Translations under genes and position numbers: made by a program
Notes under the pieces: model-generated
Seen by the model: only the letters and a program-made list of their open reading frames with translations
Database searches by the model: none
What the model was told of the DNA's origin: nothing
Shown: positions 39,086 through 50,337 of the stretch, one piece after another
Layout of the letters: every line of letters starts with the position of its first letter
How positions within the stretch are numbered: the stretch's first letter is position 1
NCBI GenBank assembly: GCA_029378245.1
Contig: JARKIF010000007.1
Location: 2,232,001-2,296,000, forward strand
DNA from: Roridomyces roridus
Lineage: Eukaryota > Basidiomycota > Agaricomycetes > Agaricales > Mycenaceae
Direction of reading: 5' to 3'
DNA: 64,000 bases

Positions 39086-39606
39086 TGTTCCGAGTCTTAA
39101 AAATTTATTTTTAAGCTCGGCTTTATCGGCCGTTTTCCCGCAAGAATGGGGTCGCACTTTTTCGATGACGTCAGTGTCAGTGGTGGGATCACTTCCATTC
39201 ATGGTAATGTTTCGATCATTTTGTCTCTTTTTGGTAGGCCCCTTGTCATTCACCTTTACACATTGAACATGGATCTTATCATCTTACCCGTCGGCCTAGG
39301 TCCAAGGTTACGATCTCCACCGAGTGCGAGAAGCAGATCGGATTCAGTCAGCAGGCCGCGCTTTCTTCCGGTGGTAACCACTTCTCACTTTTGACTCTGA
39401 TGACCTCTGTGCTGTTGTACCATAATGTCCACGGAGCGCGCCGTTGTTTCCGCACCGTTGGAAAATTCCATTCAAGCTTCAACCTCTTGATTCTCTACGC
39501 TCTATGCTCTACTTAACAGTCCGCCTCAATCCTCACTCAATCCCGATTCCACAGCCCCAGACTCGGATTGCCATGCAACAGCAATGGCCCTCAAAAGCAG
39601 GTATTT
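39086..39606. repeat. Right arm of the inverted repeat, 521 bp
   Basis: This is the reverse complement of 38121-38642, one base shorter. A transcript crossing both arms would fold into a hairpin with a stem of more than 500 bp. Confidence 0.92.
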
Positions 39607-39810
39607 GACATCTCCGAAGTGACGTTATGTAAAGTGGCATGGTCATTTCAGAATTTGCGACACAAAGAAAAATACGGCATAGAACTGTCGGCCCCGCTGT
39701 TGCGCCCAGATGTAATTTCGGAGCGAGCGGCAAGAATATACCTAGTGCAGAAAACACCTTCAGTTTGTAGTTCTGAGCGGGAGAAATCTGATGGACGCAC
39801 CACGCTGCAT

Positions 39811-40860
39811 TCAATGGCGACGAGAAAAAATTGATTTAGATACCGCACGCCAAACATCCATCTCCTCCTCATCCTCCGGCTGACTAAATTCGCACGATAC
39901 CCAGTCCAGGGAAGGAAACAGTTTTTCCAAAAACTGCGTCATTTCCTCAGCTTCCCCAACTGGGGAGAAGTCAACATTGAGCCATCTCAGCGTGGGCTGC
40001 GGGGAATATTGCTCCTCAAAGCTGTTAGACAACGGATGTGTCTCGGTGGCATTGAATAAGAGCCTTAGCTCTTTGAGCTGCCGGCAAAAAAACGCGAGAC
40101 ATTCGAGGCTGAGCGTTGAAGCGCGCGGCCAAAATTTAAAGTTGGGAGAGCGGTTGGGGCCGACACAACCTAGAGACAGCTTCTCGAGTTGCGTCCACGA
40201 CGGCGCGAGCTTGGATATGGTGGCGTCGTCAATATCGAATCCGTGGAAAGACTCGAGGGTGAGCTTAGTGAGATTTGTGAACGGCTTGAGAATCTGGAGG
40301 GTGTTGGGGCGGATAGCGTAGTCGCCAAAGGCGAACTCGTCCGGTATGAGGTCCGATGGCCCATCCACCCAGTCATCCTGGATGTAGAGCCTAGTCAGGT
40401 TGGAAGGGGAGCAGTGATCTGCGATAGCGGTATATAGAGCGGTTGTTGTCGAAATCTTCGGGAGTTCCATTCCTTCCGACGTAAAGAAATAGGCGTCGAT
40501 GGAGGTCAACCGGCTTTCGCCCATGGCTGAGAGGATTTGGATCAAGATCTCGGGAGATATAAACCCCGAAATCTCTTCCAGCGCAGGGAACGCTGGCACG
40601 GAGCCTGAGAGCTCGGCCACGTCGGGATGGAAGTGGAACTTGAACCCGGCCACGTACTTAGCTGCTCAAGGATCGGAGATGAGGAAGCCGCGAGAGATGA
40701 AGGAGTATTTCGGCGTTGATATTGGCTGTATCGAATGAACGGAGGCGGCTCAAGGGGCGTATACCGTCGTGAATGGCGGCTACAACCGCGGAGTCAAAAC
40801 TGCGTCTCGACGAATGTTTGATGATTCAGACGATATCGGTTAAATCCGGCATTACGCGCG
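39811..40860 (-). pseudogene. 5'-truncated F-box/LRR paralogue
   Basis: A 280-codon frame (40653-39811) is highly similar to the F-box gene at 35046-36742 (for example SGFISPEILIQILSAMGESR and RLYIQDDWVDG). Just upstream of 40653 a 4-base insertion (ACTT in CACGTACTTAGCTG, versus CATGTAGCTG in the intact copy) breaks the frame. Homology continues to about 40,855 and then stops, so the F-box half is missing. The tail differs: it ends IFSRRH, without the P450-derived residues. Confidence 0.85.
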
Positions 40861-41512
40861 TGCATTCCTTTCGAATTCCTTTCTCTTGCCTTTCTCACAC
40901 TTTTTATTACCTGGCAGAACAAGAAAAATCCCTCTCACAACCTATAGTTAAATATCGCAAGATCTCGGAGCCTGAGTGGCCAATGATCAAGGGCTAGAAT
41001 CCGGCCGTCAACCGGCCCGGCGCCGTAGAGGTCATTTGGAGGTGCCAGCTATTTCGTTCCAGCCCATGGGCATACACCATGAGTCCATGCTCACCAAACC
41101 TTTCGATCTCTGCTTTATGTACTTGAGTGCTACTCTCCAGAGGTACATACTTGTCTTGTACTTGTGTCATCTCAAAGTCCGAATTACAATATTAATGGCA
41201 CAATTTGCACGGCATTTCTTCGGTTCACCAGGTTCAACGGGTTGAATCCAGCCGAAGACGTAGTTTTGAAGAGTTCTCGCTCTCTTTTCTTAGTCAACTT
41301 CATACGCCTTCATTGAAGCCATGTGAAAATGGTATTCCGAGGGTTTTGCATCATCTCAGGCTACCTCGGCAGGCGTCTGCATTGTCTGCCTGCCTGCCGA
41401 ACCTCTAGCCGTGGCTCCAGGATAAGATCCAGGCAAAATTCTTACTGCGCATGTGTCTTCTGTTTCATCCCGACACTCCAGCTGAATAAATCCAATTCAA
41501 CACAAGAGTAAT
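40861..41512. other. Intergenic, duplicated flank
   Basis: No gene is seen. 41,190-41,280 resembles 34,018-34,080 (the hAT target region), and 41,280-41,410 resembles 37,960-38,090. Confidence 0.4.
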
Positions 41513-43712
41513 TCACACAATTCGAGTAACGCGGAGAGGCGCGGCTTTCTTCCCATCAGAAATAATAGGTTGAACTACGGAGGCGCCATTCATCCGCGCA
41601 ACCTCCCCCTCTGGAAGTCCGAAAGAGAACTTCCCCACAAGTTCGCAGATGATGACTTGCATCTCAAGTATTCTGTCCAGGGATTAGTACACTAAACGGT
41701 GAGTTCTTGAACTGGTGGATCACGCACGCGAAACGCCAGCTGAACGGATGGCAGTTGATCAGTAGGTTGAGGCATATAATTCGACGGCCCTCACCCCAAG
41801 CAAGTGCGCGCCCCGCTGAAGAACGCCAATCTGTTACAGGTCTGTCAGGTTTCGAGAACCCGCAAACGGAAGAAACCAACAAATTTGCATACGGCCCGAT
41901 AGCAGGTCCATGACTCTGAGAATTAGCCTCTTCGATCCAACGACTCGGCTTGAACTCAGCTGCGTCCGCGCCCCATATGGACTCCAATCTGTTGAACGCC
42001 GCATCAATAAACTCGACGGTTGAACCGGAATGTTGACGACCTTTGATACGCAGCGATTCCCAAGAAGATGATTTGACCTTTTCGGACTGGGACCTCGGAG
42101 AGACGTTCACCGGTGGATGTTGTGATGCTATCCATCAAAGGAATAACGGTGTCCTCAGCCACCATACGCTCTTCCATGGCGAGTACGGGATACAGCCTGA
42201 GGAGCTCCTGGAGAAAACATTGAAGCGTTGAATGCATGTTCGCGGGTTGAAGACAATCTTACCTTGATAAACGCGTTCAAGAGAGGCATATTGTTATACG
42301 CGACATCACCACCCCCGTGGCTTGCATGTATTTCGCGACGAAGGGCGTCTTGAAACTCGATATTACGCGCCAATTCCGTCAACCCGAAGGCAAGCGTGTT
42401 GGCCGTGGTCTCCTGGCCTGCAATGATCATGAGGCTAGTTTGAGCTTCGAGTTCTTCTTCAGTCAATGTCTTGTCTGATTGATCCGCGTTCACTACGCAG
42501 ACTATATTCAGCGCGTGCACTTCAGCGGTAGACTGGGAAGATACTCACAAATCTGGCTAAAGACATCCTTGTGAGCTTCGAGGCCCTGCCGAGCCTCTGT
42601 CAATTTCTCTTGCACAAGTCGGCGGCCAATCTGTTTGGCGAGAAGCAGTCCTTTGCGAAGCTCGTTCAGAGCGGGGGTGGGAATGAGAGTAGCCAGTCTC
42701 AAGACCCATGTAGGTAGGCGGTTGGCGACGACACCTCCTACGATGGTTCCCTTGTCCATGACTGAAGCGAGCATCCTGGGGGAAGTAAGCTATGGTTGGT
42801 TTCCTTTTCCAAAAAAGCACTTACACCATTCTTGTGATAATCTCCACGAATTCCGCGCCCAGATCTTCTGTTTTGCACCCAAGCACAGCTGATCCGTGCA
42901 ATTAGAACGATTCCGGATTCATTCAACGTCATCACCTTCACTAATTGCACTCAATGTTGCGGTTGATAGCAAACGGCAGAGATCGACAGACTCGGTTGAG
43001 GCGCTGTCCAGTGACCTTGCTATCTGAAAAATGAAGAATTAGGTCGGAGCCAAAGCATAATACTCGTGGAAGTTACTTGCCTCCTCTGCCGCACTTTGCA
43101 TCACAACTTGATATCCACGAACCCCCGCAGCGGAGAATCCTGGGTTGAAAGCAGCGCGAAGCCGACGGTGTTCGTCTCCTACACGGCTCTCAAGCGCCTC
43201 GGAGCAAGAGTCAATAAATTACTTGCCTCTCACAGACACAATGCTCTTCTTGTCGTACACCAATCCCAAAAAGTGGGTGAGCATCGGGGAATGCTCGAAC
43301 TTGTGGAGATTGGTGACTATGAACTGTAAAGCGACCGGATCGGATATTATGAGGCGGTCTTCCTGAATTCAGAGTTGAGTTTGAAATTCCGTGGGCTAAT
43401 GTAATGGCTTACGCCGAAACACCCTTTGATGCGGTACAAAGCACCGTATATCTTCTGCCAGCCGAACTCGTGGTCTCCGTACTGGTACGGGATCAACAGC
43501 TGGAGCATGTTACCTGGAACCGTGCTATCAGAAGGAGGGCGCAGTGAGAGAGTCGGTGACGCACCGAAAATCCAGGACGGAGACGGCGGGCCTGCGATCT
43601 TCCGCACGGCACTTCCTCTGCGAAGTACCGTGCGCAAGACAAAGAATGCTATTAGAGCTGAAGCTGCAGTAGTGCCGCGCTTGGAAGAGAAGGCGCTCGG
43701 TAGGTTACCCAT
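41513..43712 (-). CDS. Cytochrome P450 monooxygenase 1
   Basis: A heavily split gene (at least 12 introns) that I could join from ATG 43712 to TGA 41513. It starts with a membrane anchor (ASALIAFFVLRTVL) and a Pro hinge (AGPPSPSW). The oxygen-binding I-helix is IIAGQETTANT, the ExxR motif is ELLRLYP, and the heme loop FFSGARTCLG fits FxxGxRxCxG with the Cys ligand and Arg present. A 12 nt micro-exon encodes the WRF after the heme loop. Introns at VRG/DEH and at AAEE/IAR use GC donors (GCAAGT). It is an ER-bound oxidase that needs a P450 reductase; the substrate is unknown. It has close paralogues at 57352 and 60570, so this was a clustered family that spread by duplication. Confidence 0.88.
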
Positions 43713-44262
43713 GGCAGGGGGATATGGTGGCTGAGAGTCTGGACTGACTTGCGTTATATGAGATGCTGCGGCGGAGCTAAGATGGGGATTATTCAGGACC
43801 CGGGCCAGGTTCCTGAGAACGAGGAATGTATATTTGGCAGAAAATCAACCCGACGAATTCGGCCGTGATGTACTCCCACGGTTCATTCCAAGGCGGAAAA
43901 TGACTAGAGTCCAATGATCTTATGCATTCACATCAAGGGCCCAGGGCTGACGCGCTGACGCCCACGTTGTCTAGCAATTTGGGTGGTTTGACTCTCCGGC
44001 TGGTCCGATTCCACGTCGAGTCATAACAGACCCGAAATGTTTTTTTTGGCGTCAATGCCGGGTCCCAGGTGAATGGGCGAGGTTTTACAACAGTTCAAGA
44101 CACGCTCAAGAAGTCTCCCACTCGCCGGCAGTGGCAACCATTTACTTGTTCTGACTGTGGTTGAAATTCGGACTTCGGCCCAAGATCCGATTTGGTCCTG
44201 ATTGGTCTTGATCAATGTTGTTACGTCACGTCGGACCTCGCTCCTTGTCGTCTACTCTCGTC
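43713..44262. other. Divergent promoter region
   Basis: This is 550 bp between divergent P450 and ML-domain gene starts, with no ORF of note and no clear TATA box. Confidence 0.5.
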
Positions 44263-45021
44263 ATGTACCACCGCGTCACCGCCGCCAGCCTTCTCCTCCT
44301 GTCCAGCCTGGCCGTTGCCCTACCCGGGAAGGGCCAGTTCGCTCTCGCCCCCGCCTCCGGCCTCCTCGCCCCCGACAGCTGGGGCTACACCGACTGTGGT
44401 CAGTGATAGCGGCCTCATGCCCCAGTCCACTCTCGTCTCACAGCGGCTCGCAGGTGCCGCCTCGGACGTCGTACAGATCAACTCCATCTCTGTCTCCCCC
44501 GACCCGCCAAAGATTGGCGCGCAGCTGACCGTCACAATCGACGCCGAGGTGAAGGAGACCATCAAGGTGCGCTGCCATACACTGGCTTTGCACAGCGACG
44601 TGTACTGACTTTTCCTCGCGAAGGATGGCGCTACGGCTGACGTCCTTGTCAAAGTGGGACGTATCAAACTGCTACAGAAGACGTTTGACCTCTGCGAAGA
44701 GGCGTGCGTCACCTCGCTCCTCATCCGCTCCCTTACTCACTCGCTCGTGCTTCAGCCGCAACGCCAACGCGACCATCTCATGCCCCGTCGAGCCAGGCGT
44801 GTACCAGATCGTCCAGTCCGTCGACCTCCCCAAGGAGGTTCCCAAGCGTGCGTGTACAGCCCTTGCGTGCGGTTACGTCGCTCATGACTCATCCTGATTC
44901 CCGACGAACAGTCAAGTACTCCATCTCCGTCGATGCGTTCACCGTCGACAAAGACCCCATGGCCTGCGTCGACCTCACTGTCCAGTTCAGCCCATTTAAC
45001 AAGTTGCAGCTTTGGGAGTAG
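44263..45021 (+). CDS. ML-domain (NPC2/PG-PI transfer-like) secreted lipid-binding protein
   Basis: Five exons with GT-AG introns, from ATG 44263 to TAG 45021. A signal peptide is clear (MYHRVTAASLLLLSSLAVAL). The mature part follows the ML pattern: WGYTDCG, then SISVSPDPPKIGAQLTV, KLLQKTFDLCEEA, ATISCPVEPGVYQI and a final CVDLTVQF. The Cys residues are in the positions that form disulfides in NPC2-like proteins. The second exon is best entered after the GCTCGCAG acceptor (about 44,449), which keeps the GCG-to-ASD frame. The product should act in the vacuole lumen or secretory pathway, moving sterols or phospholipids. Its length of about 170 aa is normal. Confidence 0.85.
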
Positions 45022-46420
45022 ATTCGAATATTCGACGCACGGACGATATGCCGTATCTTTACACGCCTTTTCTCTGTAACTTTCTTCATTCACGCATGCA
45101 ATAATCTCATCCCATTTTTCCCTTTGTTTTCAACTCATACCTACGTGCCCTTGATGACTTGGAACAACAAAGGGCGCGCGCCTTGACCGAGTCCGATGTG
45201 GTGTGCTTTCTACGCGCAAGTTGGCGGGTGGTGAGGTACCCCCTGTACGTTCCGTTCCCCAAGTGTAATGCTAACGCTAACGTGGTGCGATGAGAGGCGC
45301 AGTCTTCGATGCTCTGGTTTCGAACACTGATCAAGCCTCGAGTCTCGACGTGTCGTTATATGTAACCCACTGTTGTCGCTATATGCATACTGAAGTCGAA
45401 AGTGGGTGAAGATTCGTGCGCAGGCCCATGCCCAGCTCAATTGTTTAGCCTTCAAGTCCAACGGAGATCGACCGATTTGGGGTAGTCGTCGGTCGAGCGA
45501 CAGGAGCCATTTTTCTTGCAAAGGGCTGACATTAAAAAGCACAGCTATCCGCTGCGGGCGCCACTTTTCTTGCCGACGCCCAGGCTCAAACCCAAGTGGA
45601 TGAATTGAACAAAGGAAATCATTTTATCCATGTGGTTGCCCCATTGATTTCCCTGTAACTTCCATTGAACAGGTTCTTTTCTAAATCTGTCCTCCCCAAC
45701 TTGCGTTACTTGCCCGCAGACTCGCTGTCAGCCCGGTGAGCTCCGCGTCATGCGGCACCGACTGAAGATCATCGATTCTGCGCGTTGCCACTCGCGACAT
45801 CTCGAACCCGAATCAGTGGATATCCGATAAGTACTAGATAGTCGTTGCGACGCGAGGCTTTGCTCTCAAGTTTGAATGGTATGTATGTTTGCCGTGATTT
45901 TCGATCCGAACCTCCTCTTCTGGGACATTTACTACCTACCTACCTACCTACCTACATGGACCCATAGTGACCACCCAGAACTGTCGCGTGGACGGTGGCC
46001 TTGCATCTTTCCGGCAGCAAAAACGCAGCTTTGTGGCGGATCTGGGGTTGATGGCAGAGGTTTCGAGGTTGCAGAGGCAACGGAGGCCGGCCGCCGGAGC
46101 ACTAGTCGCGGGGAGACACCTGCCAGGCTAAACAACCGACTGGCTGCAAGTGGCAACCCAAGCCGTATTACTGCGAGAAAAATCCACTTTCCCGGTACTT
46201 GGACTCGCGTGGTCGCGGAATTTCTCTCTTGATCAACGAGCGTGGCGCCTCAGAACCGAGGAAGCACCCAGCAAAATGTACCGAATTCAGTCGGTTGCAG
46301 AGGTTGCTGCCCATGCCGCACATCAACATATGTTGGTCGCATCACGAAAGTCTATCACTCTCCCGTTTTCCCCATGACGCGACCCATATCATCCCACACT
46401 GCTTCTTCCTAATCTATGCC
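45022..46420. other. Intergenic, 1.4 kb, with CTAC microsatellite
   Basis: No convincing gene. A tandem CTAC repeat of about six units lies at 45,929-45,955. Short ORFs on both strands look random. Confidence 0.5.
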
Positions 46421-48161
46421 ATGGCTCGCCTCAGGCTGGACAGTCTCCAGAGCATACAGAGCACCAACTCCGGCATAAGGATCGAGAACCGCCTAAACTC
46501 TCTCGATTCGCCGACCACACGGCCTGATGCCTTTATTCCGACCACGTACTCCAGCGTCTCGAGCTTTCGGTGATGATTTCACGTCTTTCATTGGGCTAGA
46601 TGGGCTCTGACGACTCTTGATAGATCTCCTCAGTTTGAAGTTCTTCTATACTCAGCCTCGACTGTTACGTCTGGGGGTTATCGAGATGTGCCGGCTTATG
46701 GGGTGGACGACGTCGTCCGTGGCAAGATTATCGTGGACCCGAGCTGCCGAGAAGGTCGCATCGCGCTAACTGTGCGTCATGTTGATCCTATTTCGTAAAC
46801 CATACTCTGAACCTCCACTCAGGTTTCCGGGACTGTAACCTACACACCGCGCCGCGAGTCTACCTCAGACAAGCCCAAGAAGGAGAGGCATATCTTCTAC
46901 TCCTCTTCCAGTATTATCCACATCGCCGCACCCACGGAATCATATGACCCGCCCCGATCTGCATTTCGCCAGGTGTTTTCCTTCCGGCGCCGCTCAGGCC
47001 GCGCGAGGGCCGAGTCTGGTTTGTATACACGCGCACATCCGTTTGCTTTTGACCTGGCCAACGACGAGAGGTCCGCTGGGGGGATAATACCAAGCACTTC
47101 TTCGGCAGCCGGCGGGGCCCCATCCATGCCATTCGAGGTCACATATCACGTCATGGCGAGCTGGGCGCCGTTAATAATCACAGAGCAGCCCTCTGTGTGC
47201 GTGCCAATGCTTCTTTTCCTGCTTCCTTGACTAGAGCTTTCGGAGTAGGCTCACAATTCCCATCATCATACAGCCTGAATCCGAATTTCACGCGGTGAAC
47301 GGCTTTGTGGAGAAGCCGAAGCCGTGGCTTGAAATCCCGTTGAAGGGTCACCGCAGCGTTCCTTTTCAATGCGCGGTACGTGATTCGACATGCGATCACT
47401 CTCGGCGACTTACATTCCGCCGGCAGGTTACACTCCCAGAACCCATGTCCTTCTCACGCACGTCCTCCGTGCCATATTTCGTGGTTTTTACCACTGCACC
47501 CCGCTCGAAAACCCTCGCCCGCGAGATTGCTGCCGACGCGACGATATCCATCTCAGTCTCCAGCCAACTCCGGATTACAGAGGTACTCAGCCCGTTCGCA
47601 AAAGCCGCGACCTTTGTCGTGAGCACCACCGATATTTCCGAGTCGTCCGAGTCCCGGTCCTCCTTGTCCTCGCGGTTTAAACCTAAATTCGACATGAAGC
47701 GGATCAAGCATGTCAGATCATCGAAGAGCTCTTTATGGGCTTCTGCCTCCCAGCCCTCCCAGCCCTCCCTGGCCGAGTCGGATGGAACCAGTACAAATAT
47801 GACTGCGCGAGACCTGCCGCCACTCCCACCGCGCCTGACGACGTTCTCCGCCGTGCAGACGATATACAGTAAGATTTGTTTGGGCTTTCCTAAACGACCG
47901 AGGCAAGCTGGGGCTGGGAGTGGGAGTCACCCTTCATTGGCGACCCAGCGGTCACTCCCAGACGGCCTGCACAAGGACTGTATCCCACTACACCCTCGGA
48001 TGTTGGCTAGCTTTCAAAGGAATGGGGTTTCATTGAAGGTGTGTCTGCTTGCATCCTTTGTTCAATTGTTGATTTACTCTTTGTCGCAGTATTATCTCGA
48101 AGTCTCGGTTTCCATCGGTCAAGACGAGCTTCGGGCCAACATACCAATACGAATAACATAG
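46421..48161 (+). CDS. Arrestin-like protein
   Basis: ATG 46421, exons joined over GT-AG introns (first after SSF at 46,571; others after RIALT, near 47,200, near 47,375, and near 48,040-48,090), ending at TAG 48161. The text has the arrestin-fold layout: an N-terminal beta domain (VLLYSASTVTSGGYRDVPAYGVDDVVRG region) with the SGTVTYTPR strand, a flexible Ser/Arg-rich insert, then a second domain (PFEVTYHVMASWAP; IIQPESEFHAVNGF; VPYFVVFTT) and a last strand YLEVSVSIGQ. A Pro-rich piece (LPPLPPRL) is a possible SH3 or WW ligand. Fungal arrestin-related proteins guide Rsp5-type ubiquitin ligases to membrane transporters; the role here is inferred. No PY motif was seen in the parts I read. Confidence 0.7.
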
Positions 48162-48278
48162 TAAATCATCATTAGTGTATCGCATTAACAACCCTCCGCA
48201 TCTGTATACAGTACATGCCACAATATTTAGATCGTATGTCGAGTCCGCGGAGCACTCGCTCGTGAATACATATAACTG
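48162..48278. other. Short intergenic segment
   Basis: Downstream flank of the arrestin-like gene; nothing seen apart from CATATAA (48269-48275), which may be part of a target duplication. Confidence 0.4.
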
Positions 48279-49460
48279 CAGTGTTGTCATTGACCGAGGT
48301 CCGACCCGGTCGGACCGAGACAATCCGATCCGGTCAGACTGTTGACCGAAATGGTCGGACTCCCAGTGATGGCCCATCAAAAGTAGATAATTCGTTATAT
48401 ATCCACTGTATCTCAAGAAAATGGCTTCAATTGGACTATTGGGGGTACAAAAACACGAGGCTTCGACCCTATGAAGTGGTCTGAAGCCGGGAATGCCCCG
48501 AGTACAACCTTCCAGCTCGGCATATGACCGTAGCTCGTTCGGCAGACTCGAATTCACCCCACCGCGTCTCCAGCACAGTGTCTATACTGTAGCCATCTAG
48601 AGCCAGCGACAATCCCGACAAAGTTCATGCTGGTCGGAGGAAGAAAAATCTGGCAGAGCAGGCTGGCATCCAAGGGCGGCGTCAAGAGAAAAAAGTGGTG
48701 CAAGGAAGTGGAATGGGCGGAGACAAGTGGAGCCTAGCAGCTCATAGAATCGAGGGGTGCACCAGGATGCACAAGGTACGAAGACGAGCCGACGGACGGG
48801 GTACGAAGACGAACCGAGTGGACGAAGAGGAGCTTTTGACAATCACCGCGGCGGCCGCATTGGCAGACAGCCTGCCGGTCGACTGTTTCTAGTTGCGTAA
48901 GACGCCTCAGTGACTGGTTCGGATGCCAGTTGGCCCTTGTCAACGATGTACATGGACCGCAGACGAGGGAACGATGGGCTGTATGCTGCTGGTGTATCCC
49001 GTTATCTGTCGTCTGCAGATAGAGGGAGCGGTCAGCTGGCGAGCCAATTCCCAGAGTCGGTAGCGACGCACCTTGCCCGAATCCTTGCCTCAACATAGCC
49101 CTATGCCCCAAGCCTCTCAGACGCGTCGCGGTGGTGCCATCCAGTGCGGGTCTGTCGTGTGTGTACGCTGGACTTGTACGAGGTGAATTTGGGCCGGAAG
49201 ACGCGCTAATTCATTGCGTCGGGCTCGCGGGAGATGCGTGCACACGCCTGGGCCGCAGATGTGAGGTAGAAGCAGAGGATATGCCGGAAAACGCAGCCAC
49301 GTCAAAATGATAGCCCGCATACAGGGATGGGAATCTATTTCTAAATACAGACTTGACTTGATGCGACCGTGATTAGACCTGATCTGACCCGGTCCGACCT
49401 CTGCCAGTCAACCGCTGACATTTGACCTTTGACCCGTCAGGTCGGACCTTGACAACACTG
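48279..49460. mobile_element. TIR element (hAT-like), non-autonomous, 1182 bp
   Basis: The left end CAGTGTTGTCA (48279) and right end TGACAACACTG (to 49460) are inverted repeats, with further inner similarity (AGGTCCGACC on both sides). CATATAA occurs on both flanks (48269-48275 and 49461-49467), but on the left it is separated from the end by CTG, so the duplication is imperfect. CAGTG ends suggest hAT. A 125-codon minus ORF inside (49111-48734) has no recognisable transposase features. Confidence 0.55.
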
Positions 49461-49496
49461 CATATAAGGAGAACTAATACCAAGTCCGTCCACAGT

Positions 49497-50337
49497 CTAT
49501 CGTCTGTCCGCGATTATAATTATGATTATTCCATTGTTGTTGTTGTCCGCAGAAACATGGGCCTTGGCAGAATGCACAACTGGTTGGGCGACTGTCAGAA
49601 GCGGAAAGGAATCAATTGGGAGGACGGCGTACCTATTAGTGAAAGCGACCCCTTGTTCCCAGGATAACCCCAATTCGACGCCTTGCTCTAGCTTGATATG
49701 ATTGTTATTGTACGCCGTTCGGAGACTAGGCGCGTAGTTATCCGCTATGAGAGCCATCCCAGGTTGGAGGAAGGCGGATTCCGGATACTCCATTGGATAC
49801 TGTGCAGTGGGGAGGGGCCTCGTGCTCGTGTTCGTCCTCGGCGGAGTGAATTGGTGATGACCATGACCAAGGCCGTCTCCACCGAAGGCCGAATCCCGCC
49901 GCTCATGACCGACGTTGTACGAAAGGTGTGGGTCTGGATAACTCTGGAGCCTCATGCTGCCAGACGTGTGGAATGCCGGCGATTCACACGGTGGTCGCGT
50001 AGAATTTGTTTTTGTCGAACTCCCATGTCCATGCGTCTTCGGCGATCTGGGCGGCGGTGGATCGGTTACTGCGACGTACTCGCATTCGAGTCGTCTTTTC
50101 AAGCACCTCTCGCAGGGCTCGTGCCCGTTCTCGTCGTTGATGTTGCTGCACTGTACGTAGCATTCCCCATGTCAGCCACGGTCCGCAGCGGAGCTGAACG
50201 GGGGAAGGACTTGCCTTGATCTTGCGTCTGCGGCAGTTTGAGCAAGCCATGTAGGCGCGCTTGCGTTGGATGGTGAACGGAGGGGAGAGGACGCCAGGGG
50301 AAGGGGAGGGCGAGGAGGACGAGTCAGAGTCGGACAT
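49497..50337 (-). CDS. Zn2Cys6 transcription factor, small
   Basis: Exon 1 (from ATG 50337) encodes a Ser-rich start and CSNCRRRKIK. A GC-AG intron (donor GCAAGT) separates it from exon 2, which begins CSNINDENG and holds CERC and LECEY. Together they give CX2CX6CX11CX2CX6C, the binuclear zinc cluster of fungal regulators, with basic residues between Cys 2 and Cys 3 for DNA contact. The rest is short, His/Pro/Ser-rich and without a middle homology domain, so about 210-230 aa. The end is uncertain: a further intron near 49,600-49,660 would replace an odd Ile run with a shorter tail. Confidence 0.78.

Noticed and set aside
38211..39394. 123- and 82-codon ORFs in the inverted repeat arms
   Set aside because: A one-base indel between otherwise identical arms changes the length, so no selection on coding is visible.
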